From assembly GCF_902499335.1 (NCBI RefSeq), contig NZ_CABVQK010000013.1, positions 124,001-188,000 of the forward strand: DNA of 64,000 nt, in the 5' to 3' direction. The position numbers and the translations under genes were made by a program. Below are positions 59,616-64,000 of this stretch, piece after piece (position 1 is the first letter of the stretch; each line of letters opens with the position of its first letter). The notes below the pieces were generated by a model. That model saw nothing but the letters and a program-made list of their open reading frames with translations. It did no database searches and was not told the DNA's origin. Origin of the DNA: Burkholderia lata (GTDB lineage Bacteria > Pseudomonadota > Gammaproteobacteria > Burkholderiales > Burkholderiaceae).

Positions 59616-60359
59616 TCAGTGCATGTGCTGGCCGCCGTTGATCGCGATGTTGGAGCCCGTCACGAAGCCGGCCTCCTCCGAGCACAGGTAAGCGACCAGC
59701 GCCGCGACTTCCTCGGGCTTGCCGAGCCGGCCCGCCGGAATCTGCGGGAGGATCTTCGAGTCGAGGATGTCCTGCGGGATCGCCGTGACCATCTTCGTCG
59801 CGAGGTAGCCCGGCGACACCGTGTTCACCGTCACGCCCTTGCGCGCGATTTCGAGCGCGAGCGATTTCGTGAAACCGTGCATGCCGGCCTTCGCGGCCGC
59901 GTAGTTGGTCTGGCCGACCGAACCCTTCGAGCCGTTCACCGACGAGATGTTGACGATGCGGCCCCAACCGCGCTCGACCATGCTTTCGCAGACCGGCTTC
60001 GTCATGTTGAACACGGAATCGAGGTTCGTGCGGATCACCGCATCCCAGTTGACCTTGTCGAGCTTGCGCAGCGTCATGTCGCGCGTGATGCCCGCGTTGT
60101 TCACGAGAATGTCGACCGGGCCGACGTCCCGCGCGATCTTCTCGATGCATTGCTGGCACGAATCGTGATCGGCCACGTCCACCGGGTACGCGTGGAACTC
60201 GCGGCCGGCCGCATGCATCTCGGTCAGCCAGCGGTCCGCACCGGTGTTGTTCGGCGAATACGTGACGACTACCCGGTGTCCCGCGTCGTTCAACCTGATG
60301 CTGACCGCTTCGCCAAGACCGCCCATTCCACCAGTCACAACTGCAATTCGCTTAGTCAT
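59616..60359 (-). CDS. phbB: Acetoacetyl-CoA reductase
   Basis: The 247-aa short-chain dehydrogenase has TGGMGGLGEA (NADP-binding), NNAGITRDMTLRKL, and the catalytic YAAAKAGMHGFTKSLALE, closely resembling PhbB of Ralstonia/Burkholderia. It reduces acetoacetyl-CoA to (R)-3-hydroxybutyryl-CoA for PHB synthesis. The start is ATG 60359 (MTKRIAVVTGG). It lies downstream of phbA with a 216-bp gap containing a strong hairpin. Confidence 0.95.
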   Translation of the reverse strand: MTKRIAVVTGGMGGLGEAVSIRLNDAGHRVVVTYSPNNTGADRWLTEMHAAGREFHAYPVDVADHDSCQQCIEKIARDVGPVDILVNNAGITRDMTLRKLDKVNWDAVIRTNLDSVFNMTKPVCESMVERGWGRIVNISSVNGSKGSVGQTNYAAAKAGMHGFTKSLALEIARKGVTVNTVSPGYLATKMVTAIPQDILDSKILPQIPAGRLGKPEEVAALVAYLCSEEAGFVTGSNIAINGGQHMH

Positions 60360-60523
60360 CCTATAAATTACCGACAAAAAAGTAATCGATGAAGGCGGAG
60401 CGACGGCATCGCACATGCTGCCGCCCCACCGCTTCGATGCGCAGCCGCCCGCGTCACGGGCGCGGCACGCACCGGCACCTCGCGCTTGTTGTTCACTGCC
60501 TGTCGTGCGCGAAAACCGCTTCA

Positions 60524-60557
60524 CCCGCGTGCGGCGCTGGCCGGCGCCGCACGCGGG
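60524..60557. repeat. 14-bp perfect hairpin in the phbA-phbB gap
   Basis: Arms at 60524-60537 (CCCGCGTGCGGCGC) and 60544-60557 are perfectly complementary around a six-base loop, 19 bases past the phbA stop. No proper T-run follows on the minus strand, so it looks like a processing or stabilising element rather than a terminator. Confidence 0.6.
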
Positions 60558-60575
60558 ACGTGTGTCAGACCCCGC

Positions 60576-61757
60576 TCAGGCGCGTTCGACCGCGAGCGCG
60601 ACGCCCATCCCGCCGCCGATGCACAGCGACGCCAGCCCGCGCTTCGCATCGCGCTTGGCCATCTCGTGCAGCAGCGTCACCAGGATCCGGCAGCCCGACG
60701 CGCCGATCGGGTGGCCGATCGCGATCGCCCCGCCGTTCACGTTCACCTTCGACGTGTCCCAGCCCATCTGCTTGTGCACCGCCAGCGCCTGCGCCGCGAA
60801 CGCCTCGTTGATCTCCATCAGATCCAGGTCGCCCGGCGTCCAGCCCGCGCGCTCCAGGCACCGGCGCGATGCCGGCACCGGGCCCATGCCCATCACGCTC
60901 GGATCCACGCCCGCGTTCGCGTACGCCTTGATCCGCGCCAGCGGCGTCAGGCCGAGTGCCGCCGCCTTCTGCGCCGACATCACCAGCACCGCCGCCGCGC
61001 CGTCGTTCAGCCCCGACGCGTTCGCCGCCGTCACCGAGCCGTCCTTCGAGAACGCCGGCTTCAGCCCCGCCAGCGATTCCGCCGTCACGCCGTGACGCAC
61101 GAATTCGTCCGTCGCGAACTGCAGCGGCTCGCCCTTGCGTTGCGGAATCGCCACCGGCACGATTTCATCGTTGAAGCGGCCGGCCTTCTGCGCAGCTTCC
61201 GCCTTGTTCTGCGACAGCGCCGCGAACGCGTCCTGCTCTTCGCGCGTGATCCCGTATTCCTTCGCGACGTTCTCCGCCGTGATGCCCATGTGGTACTGGT
61301 TGTACACGTCCCACAGGCCGTCGACGATCATCGTGTCGACCAGCTTCGCGTCGCCCATCCGGAACCCGTCGCGCGAACCCGGCAGCACGTGCGGCGATGC
61401 GCTCATGTTCTCCTGGCCGCCCGCGATCACGATCTCCGCGTCGCCCGCGACGATCGCGTTCGCCGCCAGCATCACGGCCTTCAGGCCCGAGCCGCACACC
61501 TTGTTGATCGTCATCCCCGGCACTGCGCTCGGCAGCCCGGCCTTGATCAGCGACTGCCGCGCCGGGTTCTGCCCGGAACCGGCCGTCAGCACCTGGCCCA
61601 TGATCACTTCGCTGACCTGATCGGGCTTCACGCCCGCACGCTCCAGCACCGCGCGGATCACCGTCGCGCCCAGCTCGGGCGCCGCAATCTTCGCAAGCGA
61701 ACCGCCGAATTTGCCGACCGCGGTCCGCGCGGCCGATACGATCACTACATCCGTCAT
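60576..61757 (-). CDS. phbA: Acetyl-CoA acetyltransferase (PHB thiolase)
   Basis: The 393-aa biosynthetic thiolase condenses two acetyl-CoA to acetoacetyl-CoA. The nucleophilic cysteine is in NKVCGSGLKAV (about residue 88), the catalytic histidine in GHPIGASG (about 348) and the second cysteine in CIGGGMG (about 378). The length is standard for PhaA. The start ATG 61757 (MTDVVIVSAAR) is set by homology. phbB follows and a phasin gene precedes; no phaC synthase lies next to it in this window. Confidence 0.96.
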   Translation of the reverse strand: MTDVVIVSAARTAVGKFGGSLAKIAAPELGATVIRAVLERAGVKPDQVSEVIMGQVLTAGSGQNPARQSLIKAGLPSAVPGMTINKVCGSGLKAVMLAANAIVAGDAEIVIAGGQENMSASPHVLPGSRDGFRMGDAKLVDTMIVDGLWDVYNQYHMGITAENVAKEYGITREEQDAFAALSQNKAEAAQKAGRFNDEIVPVAIPQRKGEPLQFATDEFVRHGVTAESLAGLKPAFSKDGSVTAANASGLNDGAAAVLVMSAQKAAALGLTPLARIKAYANAGVDPSVMGMGPVPASRRCLERAGWTPGDLDLMEINEAFAAQALAVHKQMGWDTSKVNVNGGAIAIGHPIGASGCRILVTLLHEMAKRDAKRGLASLCIGGGMGVALAVERA

Positions 61758-62047
61758 TTCCAGTTCCTGCATCGAAATCAGTTCGTCGTTCTGACGCCGG
61801 CGCGAGCCGGCCTCGGCTGGCGATCGCGCATCTCGGGCCGTCGGGCGCGAGAGCGGTCGCACGCCGCCATACGGCGCGCGGCACCCGTTCGAACGGGCGG
61901 CACACCGGTACGGCTCGCCGGTTCACCGGCGTCTTGCGGCAACCGGACATTTGCCGGACACCACGCGGCACACGCGGCGTCCGGCGCCATCCGGCGCCGA
62001 TCAATCGTGTCGCGCTCGTGCGCGACACGTGCTTGCATGGCTACGGA
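61758..62047. other. 290-bp gap between the phasin and phbA genes
   Basis: Contains direct repeats of a TCCGGCGCC unit around 61980-61998 but no recognisable gene. It should hold the phbA promoter. Confidence 0.4.
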
Positions 62048-62632
62048 TTACGCAGCCGATTCGCGTGCGGCCGCTGCGTCCTTGCGTGCGGCTGCAGCCG
62101 TTTGCTTCGCGCCACGCGTTGCCGTTTCGCTGACCGCATCGAAACCGCTCTGTGCGGCTTCGATCGCCTGGCCCGTCGCTGCGCGCACGGAGTCAGCCGC
62201 GGCGGTCGCAGCCGACAGCGCCGAGTTCAGCGCAGCCACCACCGGTGCCGAGCCGGCCGGTGCATGCTTCGACAGTTCGCCGAGCACGTCCTTCAGGCGC
62301 TTGTCGTTCTGTTCGTATTGCGCTTGCGCGACCTTCGCCCATTCGGACTGCGTCGACACCGCGATGTCGAACAGATGGCGGCCGTACGACACGGCCTTGC
62401 CGGCGGCTTCCTGCGGCGCGGCGACCTGCTGCGCGAAGCCCACGGCCGGATTGCTGCTGTTGAACGCGTTCTTCAGCTTGTCCTCGTATTCCTCGAGCGC
62501 CGTCCGGGCCGCTTGCAGGTTGAGTTCGACAACAGCCTCGAAACCTTGGATCGCCGGACGAGCGATCGCAAACCACGCGGCGATACCGGATTGATATTCG
62601 GCGTTGAGTTTTTCGGGGGCAAATACGGACAT
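62048..62632 (-). CDS. Phasin family protein
   Basis: The 194-aa protein matches the proteobacterial phasin family: MSVFAPEKLNAEYQSGIAAW, then a helical amphipathic core (FEAVVELNLQAARTALEEYE) and an Ala-rich C-terminal tail. Phasins coat PHB granules and set their size. CAGGAG precedes the ATG at 62632. It is next to phbA-phbB, linking granule coat and precursor synthesis. The upstream region is AT-rich and palindromic, suggesting its own regulated promoter. Confidence 0.93.
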   Translation of the reverse strand: MSVFAPEKLNAEYQSGIAAWFAIARPAIQGFEAVVELNLQAARTALEEYEDKLKNAFNSSNPAVGFAQQVAAPQEAAGKAVSYGRHLFDIAVSTQSEWAKVAQAQYEQNDKRLKDVLGELSKHAPAGSAPVVAALNSALSAATAAADSVRAATGQAIEAAQSGFDAVSETATRGAKQTAAAARKDAAAARESAA

Positions 62633-63093
62633 CGGGCACGCTCCTGTTAGCAATGCGAGAGACGACGTAAGGAAAATTGGAAGCCGGATCGACAGCAGAC
62701 TTCCTTATTGACAACCCGTCACTTATTTGAGCACGGGAAGTTGAAGGAGCCCATTCTAGATCGATTAATTGTCAATTAAATGGCATTAATACTAAGTGTA
62801 AACCCTTATTTTGATCCAAGGCAACCGCTGGAGCCCTTGATGCGCCGACATCGCAGATGAAACTGCGCATCACTCTGTCCCGCAATGAATTTTTACCTTT
62901 TTACAGCATAGCGGATCATGACGTCGCGCAACATTTACCAATTCATTATTCCTTTTATTAGAAAACCGGGACGTATTGAAAATTAAGCGGTCGCTTATGT
63001 AATCGTTTTTTCTGGATTTATTATGAAATCGTTTTCGGGATTATTAATGACGGAATCAATGATCGGATGAATTGCGGGTCGCAATAAAAAAAA
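62633..63093. promoter_or_regulatory. AT-rich regulatory region upstream of the phasin gene
   Basis: About 460 bp without a gene and much richer in A/T than the genome. It holds a perfect palindrome TTAATTGTCAATTAA (62765-62779) over a TTGACA, a TAGAAT (62758-62753, minus), a palindrome TAAGCG-GT-CGCTTA (62984-62997), a CGCAG-N6-CTGCG repeat (62852-62867), and two imperfect direct repeats of about 24 bases starting AATCGTTTT (63001-63050). Confidence 0.6.
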
Positions 63094-63116
63094 CGGCCGC
63101 ATGATGCGGCCGCGGG
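63090..63116 (-). terminator. Terminator of the ParA-family gene
   Basis: On the minus strand a CGGCCGCA/TGCGGCCG stem is followed by an eight-T run, 21 bases past the ParA-family stop. This is a classical rho-independent terminator. Confidence 0.85.
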
Positions 63117-63136
63117 TTCGTCAGGCAGGCGCGAGA

Positions 63137-63901
63137 TCAGCCGGCCAGTTCGCGATGCAGCGCGAGGAACTCCTGCGTGAGCTTGTGCCCGGGTTCCAGA
63201 TGGATCACCGGCTTGGACTGCTGATGCGACTCGCGGATCTTCACCGACGCCGACAGCTTCGACACGAGCACCGGCAACCCTTCTTCGACGAGTTCATCGA
63301 CCAGCCGCTGCGGGAGGCTCGCCCGCGGCTGGAACTGGTTGATCACGATCCCTTCCACCTCGAGCGCCGCGTTGTGGTCCTGCTGGATTTCCTTCACGTT
63401 CTCGAGCAGCGTGTACAGCGCACGGCGCGAGAAATCGTCGCAGTCGAACGGGATCAGGCAGCGCTCGACCGCGATCAGCGCCGAGCGCGTATAGAAATTC
63501 AGCGCGGGCGGCGTGTCGATGTACACGGCGTCGTAGGTGTCGAGCTCGTTCAGCGCGTCGCGCAGCTTGTAGATCTTGTAGCGCGACTCGAGCTTGCCGT
63601 GCAGTGTGTCGAGATCCGGATGCGCGGGCATCACATCGAGCCCTTCGAACGGGGTCGGATGGATGAACGACGCGACGTCGACCGGACGGAAATTGAAAGT
63701 CAGCGCGGTTTCGAAGAAATCGGCGACGCCCGGCTGCGCGTCGGCCGCGGCGTCGCCGAGCAGGTAGCGCGTCGAGTTCGCCTGCGCATCGAGGTCGATG
63801 ACGAGCGTGCGCAGCCCTTCGCTCGCGCTGATCGCCGCCAGGTTGCAGACGATCGTCGATTTGCCCACGCCGCCCTTCTGGTTGAATACGACCCGCCGCA
63901 T
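63137..63901 (-). CDS. ParA/Soj-family ATPase (orphan)
   Basis: The 254-aa P-loop ATPase has the deviant Walker A KGGVGKST near residue 9, DLDAQANSTRYLLGD (Walker A' region) and IDTPPALNF (Walker B). This is the ParA/MinD fold that moves cargo such as chromosomes, plasmids, chemotaxis arrays or granules over the nucleoid. No ParB gene is adjacent in this window. The ATG at 63901 has GAGGAG upstream. Being next to phasin/PHB genes, a granule-positioning role is conceivable but unproven. Confidence 0.9.
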   Translation of the reverse strand: MRRVVFNQKGGVGKSTIVCNLAAISASEGLRTLVIDLDAQANSTRYLLGDAAADAQPGVADFFETALTFNFRPVDVASFIHPTPFEGLDVMPAHPDLDTLHGKLESRYKIYKLRDALNELDTYDAVYIDTPPALNFYTRSALIAVERCLIPFDCDDFSRRALYTLLENVKEIQQDHNAALEVEGIVINQFQPRASLPQRLVDELVEEGLPVLVSKLSASVKIRESHQQSKPVIHLEPGHKLTQEFLALHRELAG

Positions 63902-64000
63902 TGTGTCTCCTCGATCGAAACGTCGAAAAGACAAGCTTAGCCGGTCAATAATGGCGGTCGCGTGACGCAGGTCGAATTGCTTGCAATTGTGTACCGCACG

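Noticed and set aside
62753..62775. TTGACA and TAGAAT on the minus strand as a sigma-70 promoter of the phasin gene
   Set aside because: The spacing is only 11 bases, too short for a normal promoter; kept only as part of the regulatory region.
1..64000. CRISPR arrays, tRNA or rRNA genes and complete insertion sequences
   Set aside because: No regularly spaced repeats, no tRNA-like clover-leaf ends and no intact transposase gene were found on reading both strands; only the MITE-like element and the TnpB relic remain.

Overview
The window is high-GC (roughly two thirds G+C) DNA with dense, short-spaced operons. Gene order and protein sequences are those of a betaproteobacterium of the genus Burkholderia, most likely the B. 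cepacia complex: fmdB-DUF502-aspS-nudB-clsB, DUF971-ubiE-Tim44-ubiJ-ubiB, a DUF3683 FAD/Fe-S giant protein, and PHB (polyhydroxybutyrate) genes with a phasin. The genus is an inference from sequence recognition; no search was run. No rRNA, tRNA or CRISPR array was seen. About 60 genes are supported. The very long ORFs opposite many of them are high-GC frame shadows.

Layout. 1-5.2 kb: a fatty-acid beta-oxidation operon on the minus strand (TetR regulator, acyl-CoA dehydrogenase, 3-hydroxyacyl-CoA dehydrogenase/enoyl-CoA hydratase, thiolase cut by the window edge), with a palindromic candidate operator. 5.4-16.1 kb: housekeeping genes, all minus: clsB, nudB, aspS, DUF502, fmdB, a TPMT-like methyltransferase, the ubiquinone genes ubiB/ubiJ/ubiE with a Tim44-like gene among them, DUF971 and HIT. 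16.2-23.2 kb: the 1341-aa DUF3683 oxidoreductase, then ilvA and queF on plus. 23.3-24.8 kb: a glyoxalase-like gene and a lower-GC three-gene cassette (STM2901-like, DUF1493, small membrane protein) that looks acquired. 25.0-29.4 kb: D-amino-acid salvage (RidA, D-aminoacylase, RpiR regulator, divergent D-amino-acid deaminase) around a perfect palindrome. 29.5-38.0 kb: an accessory stretch with DJ-1/PfpI, MarR plus an EmrB-type exporter, a 210-bp MITE-like element, EcsC, an alpha/beta hydrolase, a decayed IS605-family TnpB end, a CHRD protein, a candidate small RNA, a class II aldolase and a second cardiolipin-synthase-like protein. 38.2-43.8 kb: L-lactate utilisation (lldR; lutA, lutC, lutB, lctP) with an LldR-type operator. 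43.9-44.7 kb: an M48 lipoprotein protease.

44.9-59.2 kb is the most notable region: a divergent cluster with the composition of an aryl-polyene/xanthomonadin-type pigment pathway. The minus arm has an acyl carrier protein, ketoreductase, FkbO/Hyg5/XanB2-type chorismatase and glycosyltransferase. The plus arm has a membrane protein, AMP-ligase fused to a hotdog dehydratase, LPLAT acyltransferase, LolA-like carrier, MMPL exporter, polysaccharide deacetylase, ketosynthase, ketosynthase-like factor, dehydratase and a small secreted protein. The plus arm is almost continuously translationally coupled through ATGA or TGATG overlaps. A plausible scheme is chorismate to hydroxybenzoate (chorismatase), activation and loading on the ACP (ligase), elongation, reduction and dehydration to a polyene (KS, KS-like factor, KR, two dehydratases), transfer to a lipid/sugar carrier (LPLAT, GT2) and export to the outer membrane (MMPL, LolA-like).

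59.3-64 kb: a 68-aa membrane protein, phbB, phbA and a phasin with an AT-rich regulatory upstream region, then an orphan ParA-family ATPase.
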